Assembly (NCBI RefSeq): GCF_020166335.1
Contig: NZ_JAIUJR010000002.1
Location: 1 to 64,000 of the forward strand
Source of the DNA: Winogradskyella alexanderae
Lineage (GTDB): Bacteria; Bacteroidota; Bacteroidia; Flavobacteriales; Flavobacteriaceae
Reading direction: 5' to 3'
DNA length: 64,000 nucleotides
Position 1 is the stretch's first letter. Each line of letters begins with the position of its first letter. A program made the translations under genes and the position numbers. Below are positions 46,207-55,615 of the stretch, piece by piece. The notes beneath the pieces were generated by a model that searched no databases, was not told the origin of the DNA, and saw nothing but the letters and a program-made list of their open reading frames with translations.

Positions 46207-47895
46207 ATGAAAAAATTTCTGATTCTCTTTTTTTTGAGCACGACATTGTATTCGCAATCAGAATACCCTCAAGATTATTTTAAGAATCCTTTGGACATAA
46301 CGCCTGTACTTTCTGGTACTTTTGCCGAATTGCGCTCCTCTCATTTTCATGGTGGTTTAGATATAAAAACACAAGGCAAAGAAGGTCTTAAAGTTTATGC
46401 CTCGGCCAGTGGATATGTAAGCAGAATTAAAATTTCACATTACGGTTATGGCAAAGCCATTTACATAACACATCCAAATGGTTATACTACAGTTTACGGT
46501 CATTTACAGAAGTTTTCTAAACGATTGGAGGCGTACATAAAAATGTGCCAATATCAGAAAGAGAGTTTTGAAGTAGAGGTTTTTCCTGGGCCAGAAGAGC
46601 TCCCTATTGATGCTCAAGAAGTAATTGCCTATTCAGGTAATACTGGTGGCTCTGGTGGGCCACACCTTCATTTTGAGATTAGGGACAACCAAGAGCGACC
46701 AATGAATCCTATGCTTTTTGGTATTGACGTTAAAGACACAAAAGCACCGTTTGTAATAGGTGCTTATGCTTATCCAAAAGACGAAAATGCACTAATAAAT
46801 GGCAAAAACGAAAGAGTTCCTCTGCGTTTAATCCCAAAAAAAAGTGGCGATTATGAAGTTGAAAAAATTACTGCATTAGGTAACATTGGTTTTGGGGTAA
46901 CGACTTATGACAAGCAAGATTTAGCACCAAATACTAATGGTGTTAGCAATATACAAACATTCTTTAATGGCAATAAGAGCTTAGAAATTGATTTTAAGCG
47001 CTTTAGCTTTAGTGAAACCAAGCACATAAAGAGGTTGATTGATTATGAATATTGGAAAACCAAAAAATCTAGAATTCAAAAGTTATTTATTCAACCAAAT
47101 AATCCTTTGAGCCTGTATAAAGATGCTTACGATAACGGTTATGTTAAAATTGAGGATAGCACCTCATCAGTTTATAAAATCAGAATTAGAGATTACAAGC
47201 AAAATGAAACTTGGATTAATATTCCTATTGTGGGCAAACAACAACTGAACAATCAAGTAAGTAATAATGAAATAGAGGGGAAAACACTTATATACAACAA
47301 TAAAAGTACCACATTGTCTGCTGGGAATTATACTGTTAATTTTTACGAAAACACCGTTTATGAAGACGTTTGGATAGATTTCAGCGTTAGTTCCGATACG
47401 CTTAAGCTTCATGAAGACAAAATACCGCTTCAAAAGAACTTTTACATAAATTACGACATCAGCAACTATAAAAAGGCAGACCAAAACAAACTTTTTATCG
47501 CAAGACTGTATGGCTATTATAAAAAACCAAGTTATGTGTATACCACCCGTAAAGGAAATACATTAAGTGCTGGCAGTAAAATATTCGGTACCTACACATT
47601 AGCAATGGATACTATTGCTCCAACCATTGTGCCAGTAAACTTTCAGGACAAGAAGTGGTTGAGCAAATACCGATACCTAAAAGTCAAAATAGATGATGAC
47701 CTATCTGGTATTAGTAAATATAGGGCAACTGTTAATGGCAAGTGGATACTCATGGAATATGACTATAAGACTAATTCCCTCGTACATGACTTTAATGACA
47801 ATGTGGTAAAAGACACCAAAAATGATTTAAAAATAATAGTTACGGATAATGTTGGAAATAGTTCTACATTTGAAGCAACCTTTTTTAGGAAATAA
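46207..47895 (+). CDS. M23-family (LytM-type) metallopeptidase
   Basis: 562 residues with a signal peptide (about 1-18, TLYSQ). The peptidase domain is near the N-terminus (about 30-175): the first zinc ligands lie in SSHFHGGLDIKT (H and D), later ones in YTTVYGHL and GPHLHFEIRD (HxH). Such enzymes cut peptidoglycan cross-bridges. The C-terminal about 380 residues are beta-rich and without a clear family, ending in a segment with DDLSGISKYRATVNGKW. It is followed 9 bp later by a TonB receptor gene, so they may be co-transcribed. Confidence 0.92.
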   Translation: MKKFLILFFLSTTLYSQSEYPQDYFKNPLDITPVLSGTFAELRSSHFHGGLDIKTQGKEGLKVYASASGYVSRIKISHYGYGKAIYITHPNGYTTVYGHLQKFSKRLEAYIKMCQYQKESFEVEVFPGPEELPIDAQEVIAYSGNTGGSGGPHLHFEIRDNQERPMNPMLFGIDVKDTKAPFVIGAYAYPKDENALINGKNERVPLRLIPKKSGDYEVEKITALGNIGFGVTTYDKQDLAPNTNGVSNIQTFFNGNKSLEIDFKRFSFSETKHIKRLIDYEYWKTKKSRIQKLFIQPNNPLSLYKDAYDNGYVKIEDSTSSVYKIRIRDYKQNETWINIPIVGKQQLNNQVSNNEIEGKTLIYNNKSTTLSAGNYTVNFYENTVYEDVWIDFSVSSDTLKLHEDKIPLQKNFYINYDISNYKKADQNKLFIARLYGYYKKPSYVYTTRKGNTLSAGSKIFGTYTLAMDTIAPTIVPVNFQDKKWLSKYRYLKVKIDDDLSGISKYRATVNGKWILMEYDYKTNSLVHDFNDNVVKDTKNDLKIIVTDNVGNSSTFEATFFRK

Positions 47896-47904
47896 TTGAT
47901 CTAA

Positions 47905-50370
47905 TTGAAACGCACTTGTTTAATAACATTTTTAACATGCTTTTTAGGGCTATTATCATTTGCCCAATCTTCAACTATAAGAGGTGTTATATTAGATGAA
48001 AACAACAACCCAATTAGTGAAGTAAATATTAAAGCAAGTTCCGGAGAAGGCACCGCAACCAATAGTAACGGTTTCTACGAATTAAAAATACCTTCTGGAC
48101 AAGAAATTACAGTTGAGTACTCCCATATTTCACATGAACGCGTTGTACAGAAATTTAATTTAAAAAACGGTCAAGAAATAGAGTTCAACCCTGTAATGAA
48201 ATTACAGGCTGAACAAATTGCAACTGTTGTTTTAAGAAGCAGTACGAGGCAAAAAGTTGACGGTGTAACCACAATCTCCCCCAAGGTAATTAGAACCATA
48301 AAAGGTGCGCAACCTGGTGTTGAAAATATACTAAAGACACTACCTGGCGTAAACATTTCAAACGAGTTAAGCACACAATATTCGGTACGTGGTGGCAATT
48401 TTGACGAAAACCTTGTTTACGTAAATGAAATTGAAGTATACAGGCCCTTTCTCATCCGTTCTGGTAATCAGGAAGGACTGAGTTTCGTGAATACTGATTT
48501 GGTTGCCAATGTCGATTTCTCAGCAGGTGGATTTCAATCTAAATATGGAGATAAGCTCTCTTCTGTCCTCGACATTACCTATAGAAATCCCGTAAATTTT
48601 GGCTTACGTTCTGATCTGAGTTTATTAGGTGGCAGTATTTCAGGAGAAACAGTCTCTAAAGATGGGAAATTCTCTGGTATTGCAGGTGTTAGATACCGAG
48701 ACAATAGCTTGATCCTAAATAATCTTGAAACAGAAGGTAATGTAGAGCCCGTATTTGCAGATGCACAGACTTATTTAACCTATCGTTTTTCGGACAAATT
48801 TCACCTCAATTTTTTAGGAAATATTTCGCTTAACAAGTATAATTTTGAACCCCAAAATCGCCAAACCAATTTTGGTACACTAGAAGAGCCAGTAGCCTTA
48901 CTTGTTTTTTACGACGGGCAAGAAAACGACGAATACCAGACCTATTTTGGAGCCTTTAAAGCCAATTACTTTGCAAGTGAAGATCTAACGCTAAAACTAA
49001 TCGGTTCTGCTTATCACACTACAGAACAAGAATTTTTTGACATTTTCGCCCAATATAGACTAGGAGAAGTAAATACTAATATTGGCGATGATGATTTAGG
49101 TGAGGTAGAGTTTAGCGAAGGTATAGGAACGCAATTAACACACGCAAGGAATGAACTTGATGCTTTTATTGTAAATATTGAGCATCGAGGTGACTATAGC
49201 GTAGATGAGGAAAGCACTGTAGAATGGTCCATTAAATATACAGATGAAGACATTAGAGACCGTTTAGTGGAGTATGAAGTTATTGATTCTGCTGGTTTTT
49301 CCATTAGACCTCCCAATTTTAATTTGCCTAACCTACAGCCTTACGAACCATTCTCAGGCCCATTAACTGCTTTTGAAAACATAAGAGCTTTAAACAGGGT
49401 AAAAATTCAAAGGATACAGGCATTTGCCCAATATAGTAAGCGTACGACTTGGGGTGAACATGAAGTATTCTATAATGCTGGTTTGAGAGCACACAACTGG
49501 AATGTAAGTGGAGAAGGTATAGAAACAACTTCTCAAACTGTCTTTAGTCCAAGGGCCCAGTTTGCAATAAAACCTAATTGGGATAAAGACATGCTTTTTA
49601 GAGTTGCCGGAGGATTATACTATCAACCACCTTTTTACAGAGAACTACGCGACTCCTCTGGAGTTGTTCAACCTGATGTTAAAGCGCAAAAATCATTTCA
49701 TATCGTTTTGGGCAATGAATATAGCTTTCAAATGTGGGATAGGCCATTTAAACTTGTCACAGAAGCATATTACAAAGGATTATCTGATGTTAATCCTTAC
49801 ACTATAGAAAATGTAAGAATTCGATATAGGGCAAAGAATAATGCAACAGCTTATGCCTACGGATTGGATATGCGCCTAAATGGTGAGTTTGTACCTGGTA
49901 CCGAATCTTGGTTCAGCTTTGGCTATTTAAAAACCGAAGAAAATATTGACAATCGTGGCTTTATTTCCAGACCAACAGATCAGAGATTAAAATTTGGTGC
50001 ACTGTTTCAAGATTACGTACCAAATATGCCAGATTTAAAAATGTATTTAAATCTCGTTTATAATACTGGTGTTCCTGGTGGTTCTCCAAGCTACGCAGAT
50101 CCTTACGATTTTCAAATTAGACTGAGAGATTATCGCAGAGCTGACTTAGGAATTTCTTATGAACTTGTTAATCCTGAACGCAGATACAAAAACAACTGGA
50201 AAAAGGCGTTCAGACAGTTGTCTATTGGTTTTGAGATTTACAACATGTTTAACAACCAAAACACCATAACCAACACTTGGGTTAGAGATGTTTATAGCAA
50301 GCGTCAATTTGCCATCCCTAATTTCCTTACACCTAGAGTATTTAATATAAGATTATCTGCACGTTTATAA
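47905..50370 (+). CDS. TonB-dependent outer-membrane receptor
   Basis: 821 residues, TTG start, signal peptide ending LLSFAQ. The N-terminal carboxypeptidase-regulatory-like domain (TIRGVILDENNNPISEVNI) precedes the plug (SVRGGNFDENLVYVNEIEVY, about 155-190) and a barrel ending RVFNIRLSARL. No SusD partner follows, so it is not a typical polysaccharide locus; the substrate is unknown. A plug with RPFLIRSGNQEGLSF is common in a widespread Bacteroidota receptor group. Probably co-transcribed with the M23 gene. Confidence 0.93.
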   Translation: MKRTCLITFLTCFLGLLSFAQSSTIRGVILDENNNPISEVNIKASSGEGTATNSNGFYELKIPSGQEITVEYSHISHERVVQKFNLKNGQEIEFNPVMKLQAEQIATVVLRSSTRQKVDGVTTISPKVIRTIKGAQPGVENILKTLPGVNISNELSTQYSVRGGNFDENLVYVNEIEVYRPFLIRSGNQEGLSFVNTDLVANVDFSAGGFQSKYGDKLSSVLDITYRNPVNFGLRSDLSLLGGSISGETVSKDGKFSGIAGVRYRDNSLILNNLETEGNVEPVFADAQTYLTYRFSDKFHLNFLGNISLNKYNFEPQNRQTNFGTLEEPVALLVFYDGQENDEYQTYFGAFKANYFASEDLTLKLIGSAYHTTEQEFFDIFAQYRLGEVNTNIGDDDLGEVEFSEGIGTQLTHARNELDAFIVNIEHRGDYSVDEESTVEWSIKYTDEDIRDRLVEYEVIDSAGFSIRPPNFNLPNLQPYEPFSGPLTAFENIRALNRVKIQRIQAFAQYSKRTTWGEHEVFYNAGLRAHNWNVSGEGIETTSQTVFSPRAQFAIKPNWDKDMLFRVAGGLYYQPPFYRELRDSSGVVQPDVKAQKSFHIVLGNEYSFQMWDRPFKLVTEAYYKGLSDVNPYTIENVRIRYRAKNNATAYAYGLDMRLNGEFVPGTESWFSFGYLKTEENIDNRGFISRPTDQRLKFGALFQDYVPNMPDLKMYLNLVYNTGVPGGSPSYADPYDFQIRLRDYRRADLGISYELVNPERRYKNNWKKAFRQLSIGFEIYNMFNNQNTITNTWVRDVYSKRQFAIPNFLTPRVFNIRLSARL

Positions 50371-50408
50371 ATTTTTCTTAGCCTAAATATACAATTACAA
50401 TATAGTTG

Positions 50409-51554
50409 TTAGGATTTCGCAAACTCTTTCAGAATATCAATCACATAATCTAATTCGTCCCGAGTGTTATAAACACTAAACGAAAAACGAACCGACGGTT
50501 TTTTTAGGTCTTCATCACTTAGAATTGCCGTTAATACATGTGATTGCTTGCCACTACCGCTTTGGCATGCACTTCCTTTAGAACATGCTATTCCTTTTAA
50601 GTCGAGTTGAAATTGTAATATTGGCGCTTTTTCTGGTGCAATTGGCAAACACACATTAACAAGTGTATAAGTACTCTTGTCAAAATCTAAACATGCACCA
50701 TTAAAGGTTACACCGGGAACCTCAGTTTTAAGTTTTTTGATAAAATAGGATTTTAAACCTAAAATGTACTTGGATTCGGTATCAATATTCGCATATGCAA
50801 TCTTAAGTGCCTCATCCATACCCACAATGTTATGAACAGATTCTGTGCCAGCTCTTACACCTCGCTCTTGTTCCCCTCCAAAAATTATAGGCTTAAGACC
50901 AGATTCCTTTCTAACAAAGCAAAATCCAATGCCCTTAGGGCCATGAAATTTGTGTGCGCTTGCAGCCATAAAATCAATAGGGAGCTTTTCTAAATCGAGT
51001 TTAAAATGACCGATCGATTGCACAGTATCAGTATGAAAAAGTGCACCATGAGACTGACATAGGGTAGCCACTTTTTCTAAATCAAGCATGGTTCCAATTT
51101 CATTATTTATATGCATGAGACTAACAAGTGCCTTATCGCTAGCTTTTAGCAACGTATCCAAATGTGCATAGTCAACCAAACCAATACTATCAATTTCAAC
51201 AATACTGATCTTTATTCCATACTCATCTTTTAACTGTTCGGCTGTATGCAATACCGCATGATGCTCTATTCTAGATGTAATGATTTCATTTACTCCTAAA
51301 TCCCTAACGGCGCTTCTCATTGCAAGATTATCAGCCTCTGTACCTCCAGAGGTAAATATTATTTCTTGTGCACTTGCATTAAAATAACTGGCTATGTTTT
51401 TTCTGCATTGCTCCAGAAGTACTTTTGATGAACGACCAAAACTGTGTGTTGAAGAAGGATTTCCAAAGTTTTCTTTTAAAACGTTTGTCATTCGCTCAAT
51501 AACTTCTGGTCTTACTGCTGTTGTTGCTGCGTTATCTAAATAAACGGACTTCAT
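50409..51554 (-). CDS. Cysteine desulfurase (NifS/IscS family)
   Basis: 381 residues from ATG 51554; a start six codons upstream would lie on the promoter. PLP enzyme that takes sulfur from cysteine. MKSVYLDNAATTAVRPEV, the PLP lysine in MAASAHKFHGPKGIGF, and the active cysteine loop CSKGSACQSGSGKQSHVL. GVRAGTESVHNIVGMDEAL is also typical. There are no isc/suf genes around, so it is a stand-alone group member whose acceptor (Fe-S, tRNA thiolation) is not decided. Confidence 0.94.
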   Translation of the reverse strand: MKSVYLDNAATTAVRPEVIERMTNVLKENFGNPSSTHSFGRSSKVLLEQCRKNIASYFNASAQEIIFTSGGTEADNLAMRSAVRDLGVNEIITSRIEHHAVLHTAEQLKDEYGIKISIVEIDSIGLVDYAHLDTLLKASDKALVSLMHINNEIGTMLDLEKVATLCQSHGALFHTDTVQSIGHFKLDLEKLPIDFMAASAHKFHGPKGIGFCFVRKESGLKPIIFGGEQERGVRAGTESVHNIVGMDEALKIAYANIDTESKYILGLKSYFIKKLKTEVPGVTFNGACLDFDKSTYTLVNVCLPIAPEKAPILQFQLDLKGIACSKGSACQSGSGKQSHVLTAILSDEDLKKPSVRFSFSVYNTRDELDYVIDILKEFAKS

Positions 51555-51558
51555 GGTG

Positions 51559-51566
51559 CAAAAATA
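51559..51566 (-). promoter_or_regulatory. -7 element of the cysteine desulfurase gene
   Basis: Minus strand TATTTTTG matches TAnnTTTG and ends only 4 nt before the ATG at 51554. The -33 region is weak. If it is used, the mRNA would be leaderless or almost so. Confidence 0.45.
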
Positions 51567-51640
51567 TTGCAAATAAAATTATTTAAATACTTGAGCGTTA
51601 TAATTTCGCAAATGATTTATTTTTGTTGAAAATTGAATCT

Positions 51641-52543
51641 ATGATACGTCGTTTTTGTATTGTCTTTATATGTCTAATTTTTTCTGCATGTGATGATGGT
51701 GATATACTAAATATATCATTAGATTTTGATGACGAACTAGAGCGCTGTGATAATTTTGAGTCGGTTTACTTACTATACAATACCCGAGAAGATCCCAGTG
51801 AAGCACTCATTCTCACACTTCCCAAACCAACATATGACTACCTTTTTACCGAAGTAACACCAGAAGGAGAACCACATAATGTAGAAATTGGACCTGGAAC
51901 CGGAATCCGTTTTAATTATAGAACATATAGTAATGTTATTGGCAGTAATGTGTTGTGCAATGAATTATCGGACCCAAGTTTAGTTGTAATTGAGGATTAC
52001 GAAACTGATGGTGGAAACGTAAAAGTTACAGTTACAATTGTAGACGATGATGAAGACGGCATACCAACTGAATTGGAAGACCGAAATGGCGATGGCGACC
52101 CAACAAATGACGATTTTGACATGGACGGTATCGCAGATTATTTGGACAAAGACGACGATAATGACAATGTACCTACAATAAATGAGGATATTGATAATGA
52201 CGGAGACCCAACTAATGACGATACTGATAATGACGGTAGTCCTAATTATTTGGATGTGGACGATGACGGTGACGGCGCATTAACGCGTTTAGAAGACGAG
52301 GGCCCAACTCCTAATCCGCTAAACGATTTTGTACCTAATGAAGAAGGTATAAATGTCTTGCGTTATCTATACAATCATCCTAGTGCAAACACTGAATTTG
52401 CAGATTTTGGTTTTATTGGCAATTCTTACAAGCGTACAACCACCAGTAATTTTGTTTTAGAAGATATCGGATTGGACATCATAGATGCAACAGTTATTCA
52501 ATTGGGCAATTATATTATTGAAGATACCATTGAAAATGATTAA
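51641..52543 (+). CDS. Lipoprotein with calcium-binding type-3 repeats
   Basis: 300 residues from ATG 51641. The lipobox is CLIFSAC (Cys17). Residues about 135-225 hold thrombospondin-type-3-like repeats of D-x-D-x-D-G-x-P/D-T/x: for example [33 protein letters not shown] and [11 protein letters not shown]. These would bind calcium. The start (about 25-125) and the end (about 230-300) have no family I recognise. Probably surface-exposed. Its stop abuts the stop of the converging Smr gene (52543/52544). Confidence 0.82.
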   Translation: MIRRFCIVFICLIFSACDDGDILNISLDFDDELERCDNFESVYLLYNTREDPSEALILTLPKPTYDYLFTEVTPEGEPHNVEIGPGTGIRFNYRTYSNVIGSNVLCNELSDPSLVVIEDYETDGGNVKVTVTIVDDDEDGIPTELEDRNGDGDPTNDDFDMDGIADYLDKDDDNDNVPTINEDIDNDGDPTNDDTDNDGSPNYLDVDDDGDGALTRLEDEGPTPNPLNDFVPNEEGINVLRYLYNHPSANTEFADFGFIGNSYKRTTTSNFVLEDIGLDIIDATVIQLGNYIIEDTIEND

Positions 52544-53101
52544 TTAGGGCTGTAAGTTTTGAAATATCCTAACCTCTGTAGCGCCAAGACCATAGGTTTT
52601 ATAATCTGCATCATAAAATTCAACATTGTTGTATCGCCTAAATAGCGTTTCTAATTCTTGACGAAGAACGCCTTCGCCTACACCATGTATAAAAACTATT
52701 TTTGGGATTCTATTTTCTATTGCGCGTTCTAATTGACGCCTTGCGGTATCTAATTGTAAATTAAGCATATCAAAATTTGTCATGCCCTTAGTAGAATCAG
52801 TTAACTGATGTATATGCAAGTCAACAACAATTTTTGGAGCATGCCGCTGTTTTGGTTTTGATACTTGGGATTGTTTTTTTCTTTTTATCGATTTTTCCTT
52901 TATAATATTATCTATATCCGCATTGATAACAGAATGTCTTATGCTATTATCAGGTCTGGTAAGCATCAACTCTTCTGTCTGAAATTGAACTTCAAAACCA
53001 TCCTCATCCTCAATAAAAACTACATTTCCTTCAATTTTTGTAACTGTACCTTTTATGTTATCATCTATTGTCTCAACCGTATCTCCTATTTTAATCTTCA
53101 T
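52544..53101 (-). CDS. Smr-domain protein (DUF2027-like N-terminus)
   Basis: 185 residues from ATG 53101 (MKIKIGDTVETIDDNIKGTV). The longer in-frame start at 53179 runs through the upstream small gene and has no similarity. N-terminal SH3/KOW-like beta domain (about 1-55), a basic linker (KSIKRKKQSQVSKPKQRH), then an Smr domain (about 95-185) with VDLHIHQL (D-x-H) and IHGVGEGVLRQEL (H-G-x-G). Smr domains nick or bind nucleic acids; here a MutS2-like tail without MutS. It overlaps the next gene upstream by 11 bp. Confidence 0.88.
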   Translation of the reverse strand: MKIKIGDTVETIDDNIKGTVTKIEGNVVFIEDEDGFEVQFQTEELMLTRPDNSIRHSVINADIDNIIKEKSIKRKKQSQVSKPKQRHAPKIVVDLHIHQLTDSTKGMTNFDMLNLQLDTARRQLERAIENRIPKIVFIHGVGEGVLRQELETLFRRYNNVEFYDADYKTYGLGATEVRIFQNLQP

Positions 53102-53303
53102 CTTCTGATTTAATAAATGAGTCTTCTTCCTGTTTTTCAAATTTGCTAGGAATATTTCTCGATGTTCTATAAATACCAAACATTAACAAAATAATCCCAC
53201 CAATCAAGAGGTAAGTGTCTTGTTTTTCTTCAGCCTGAGCGTAAATAGCAATGGCACCTCCAATTGTAATGGCTAGTATGTTTATAATTCTAGAAAAATT
53301 CAT
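53091..53303 (-). CDS. Small two-segment membrane protein
   Basis: 70 residues. Two membrane segments (IINILAITIGGAIAIYA and YLLIGGIILLMFGIY) and a hydrophilic acidic tail ending KSEDED. The reading frame overlaps the Smr start by 11 bp, which suggests co-translation and supports its reality. Family unknown. Confidence 0.75.
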   Translation of the reverse strand: MNFSRIINILAITIGGAIAIYAQAEEKQDTYLLIGGIILLMFGIYRTSRNIPSKFEKQEEDSFIKSEDED

Positions 53304-53398
53304 AATTGCATTAATATTTACACTACAAAAATACAGCCTTAGATTATTTTTAAATCGCTATTGCTAAAAAAGTATATTTCAATTCTTAAATTAGCACC

Positions 53399-53692
53399 AT
53401 GTTATTAGCTCTAAATAACGTTGAAGAATATATGCTTCCATGTATGTGGAAAAAAACATTCAATGTAGATTGCATGGGTTGTGGCATGCAACGAGCCATT
53501 GCGCTGATCTTAAAAGGTGATTTTGTTGAGGCTTTTTTTATGTATCCGGCAATTTACACACTCATTGCAATGTTTGCTTATCTATTATTTCATCTAAAAT
53601 TTCATTTTAAAAATGGGCATAAGGTAATTCTTGGCCTATTTATATTAAATATTAGTATTATTGTAATTAGTTTTTTAATCAAGACTCTTTAA
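53399..53692 (+). CDS. DUF2752 membrane protein
   Basis: 97 residues. The motif VDCMGCGMQRAIALIL (C-x-x-C-G-x-x-R) followed by a membrane segment (FMYPAIYTLIAMFAYLLF) and another near the end is the DUF2752 pattern. Function unknown. The conserved cysteines could be redox or metal active. The next gene, also a small membrane protein, begins 19 bp later, so the two may be one operon. Confidence 0.85.
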   Translation: MLLALNNVEEYMLPCMWKKTFNVDCMGCGMQRAIALILKGDFVEAFFMYPAIYTLIAMFAYLLFHLKFHFKNGHKVILGLFILNISIIVISFLIKTL

Positions 53693-53711
53693 CCTTTTTA
53701 AATCAACTCAT

Positions 53712-54044
53712 ATGGAAAAACAAATGTTACCTAACGCAACACTTACCTTAGTAATGGGTATTTTATCTATTGTTGGATGCTGTTGCTATGGCTTACCAGG
53801 AATTATTTTTGGTATAGTTGCGATTATTTTAGCGAGTAAGGCTACAAAATTATATAAAGAAGAACCTGAAAACTATCTTGGTTACGGTAATGTACAAGCC
53901 GGAAAAATAATGGGTATAATTGGTGTTATCCTCGGAGTATTATTTGCTGCATATATGGCTTGGTTTATTGGTCAAGTGGGTTGGGAAGCCTTACAAGATC
54001 CTGAAGCACTTATGAAGAAAATGGAAGAAATGCAAAATCAGTAA
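53712..54044 (+). CDS. CCC-motif membrane protein
   Basis: 110 residues. A first membrane segment holds three adjacent cysteines (ILSIVGCCCYGLPGIIFGIVAI), then a short loop (KLYKEEPENYLGYGN) and a second segment (KIMGIIGVILGVLFAAYMAWF). The tail is a charged helix (ALMKKMEEMQNQ). It resembles Bacteroidota 'CCC motif' proteins with a DUF4190-like plan. Unknown function. Ends in a strong terminator. Confidence 0.85.
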   Translation: MEKQMLPNATLTLVMGILSIVGCCCYGLPGIIFGIVAIILASKATKLYKEEPENYLGYGNVQAGKIMGIIGVILGVLFAAYMAWFIGQVGWEALQDPEALMKKMEEMQNQ

Positions 54045-54062
54045 TTGAAAATAATTAACAAT

Positions 54063-54091
54063 AAAAAAGCGGCTCATTGGCCGCTTTTTTT
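54063..54091. terminator. Bidirectional terminator
   Basis: GCGGC (54069-54073) pairs with GCCGC (54080-54084), extended by an A-run and T-run. It serves the CCC-motif gene and converging rocD. Confidence 0.88.
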
Positions 54092-54104
54092 ATGGTTTTA
54101 ATTC

Positions 54105-55385
54105 TTATTCTTCGAATTCTTTTAATGTTTTAGTTATGATAGCTACACACTCCAACAATTGATCTTCAGTCATTACCAATGGAGGTGCAAATCTAATAAC
54201 ATTACCATGTGTAGGTTTGGCCAATAGTCCATTATCTCGAAGTCGTAAACAGATATTCCAGGCTGTATCGCTATCCTCCTCATCATTTATTACAATAGCA
54301 TTTAACAAGCCTCTTCCCCTTACTGAACTTACCACATTGCTATTTTTAATGTATTTGTTCATCTCAGCTCTAAAGACTTTCCCAAGGTAATCTGCATTAT
54401 CTGCAAGCTTTTCTTCTTTAACAACCTCTAAGGCTGCAATAGCTACTGCAGCTGCAATTGGGTTACCTCCAAACGTACTGCCATGGTTACCTGGACGTAT
54501 TACATTCATTATTTCATTGCTCGCCATCACAGCAGATACTGGATAAAGCCCACCACTTAAAGCTTTTCCTAAAACTAAAATATCTGGTTTAACATCTGGA
54601 GTCCCAGAACAGTCTTTATTTTCGCAAGTACAATTACCACAGGTTGCGAGTAGTCTTCCGGTACGTGCTATACCCGTTTGTACTTCATCTGCAATAAATA
54701 AAACATTGTATTTCTCACATAATGCCTTAGCTTCTTTCAAATAATTCTCGCTCGGGACATAAACACCAGCTTCTCCCTGGATTGGCTCGACCAAAAAGCC
54801 AGCTATATTTTTATTTGCGCTTAATACTATTTCTAACTCCTTAAGATTGTCGTATTCAACCTTAACAAACCCTTCAGTAAATGGTCCAAAATGCTGTCTC
54901 GCAACAGGATCATTAGAAAATGAAATTATTGTTGTAGTCCGGCCGTGAAAATTATTCTTGCAAACCACTATTTGGGCTTTGTTCAAGTCTATGCCCTTAA
55001 CCTCATAAGCCCATTTTCGGCATAGCTTCAATGCCGTTTCAACAGCTTCCGCTCCGGAATTCATCGGTAGCATTTTATCAAACTTAAAATACTCTGTTGC
55101 ATACTTTTCATAGCGTCCAAGCATGTCATTATAGAATGCTCTTGAAGTCAAGGTTAAGCGCTGCGCTTGCTCTGTCATCGCTTTAACAATTTTTGGGTGA
55201 CAGTGTCCTTGGTTTAAAGATGAATAGGCAGAGAGAAAATCAAAATACTTCTTTCCCTCGACATCCCAGACATAAACACCTTCTCCTCTACTTAATACTA
55301 CTGGTAAGGGATGGTAATTTTGTGCTCCGTATTTGTTTTCTAAAGCCATCGCTTCTTGCGATGAAATGTGGTCTAAAACAGCCAT
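54105..55385 (-). CDS. rocD: Ornithine--oxo-acid transaminase
   Basis: 426 residues. PLP aminotransferase that converts ornithine and 2-oxoglutarate to glutamate semialdehyde and glutamate. Blocks: [70 protein letters not shown] lysine in [17 protein letters not shown] and [13 protein letters not shown]. Between LLA and the PLP strand is an insertion with four cysteines ([11 protein letters not shown]). Single gene; about 230 bp to rlmD on the other side. Confidence 0.94.
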   Translation of the reverse strand: MAVLDHISSQEAMALENKYGAQNYHPLPVVLSRGEGVYVWDVEGKKYFDFLSAYSSLNQGHCHPKIVKAMTEQAQRLTLTSRAFYNDMLGRYEKYATEYFKFDKMLPMNSGAEAVETALKLCRKWAYEVKGIDLNKAQIVVCKNNFHGRTTTIISFSNDPVARQHFGPFTEGFVKVEYDNLKELEIVLSANKNIAGFLVEPIQGEAGVYVPSENYLKEAKALCEKYNVLFIADEVQTGIARTGRLLATCGNCTCENKDCSGTPDVKPDILVLGKALSGGLYPVSAVMASNEIMNVIRPGNHGSTFGGNPIAAAVAIAALEVVKEEKLADNADYLGKVFRAEMNKYIKNSNVVSSVRGRGLLNAIVINDEEDSDTAWNICLRLRDNGLLAKPTHGNVIRFAPPLVMTEDQLLECVAIITKTLKEFEE

Positions 55386-55566
55386 TTTAAATCATATTAA
55401 AAGGTTACTATCCAAATTGGTTGGATATCTAAAACAACTATTCCTTATCTACCTTTATCCTTTCGAAGAAGTTCCGAAAATTCAGCGTGGGAAAGAAATC
55501 ATCCCTAGGAGCTACAAAAATAATAAAAAGTGTCCATATCTTTTAAATAGTATGTGTTTCATCCTG

Positions 55567-55596
55567 TTAAGAAATCATAAAATGCCACTATATTTG
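55567..55596 (+). promoter_or_regulatory. Promoter of the rlmD operon
   Basis: TTA, 19 bases, TATATTTG: perfect -7 and one mismatch in the -33 triplet. It ends 19 bp before the ATG. Confidence 0.65.
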
Positions 55597-55615
55597 CACT
55601 CTAATTTTTCAATTC

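Noticed and set aside
47905..50370. TonB receptor as SusC
   Set aside because: No SusD-like gene follows; it pairs with an M23 peptidase gene instead.
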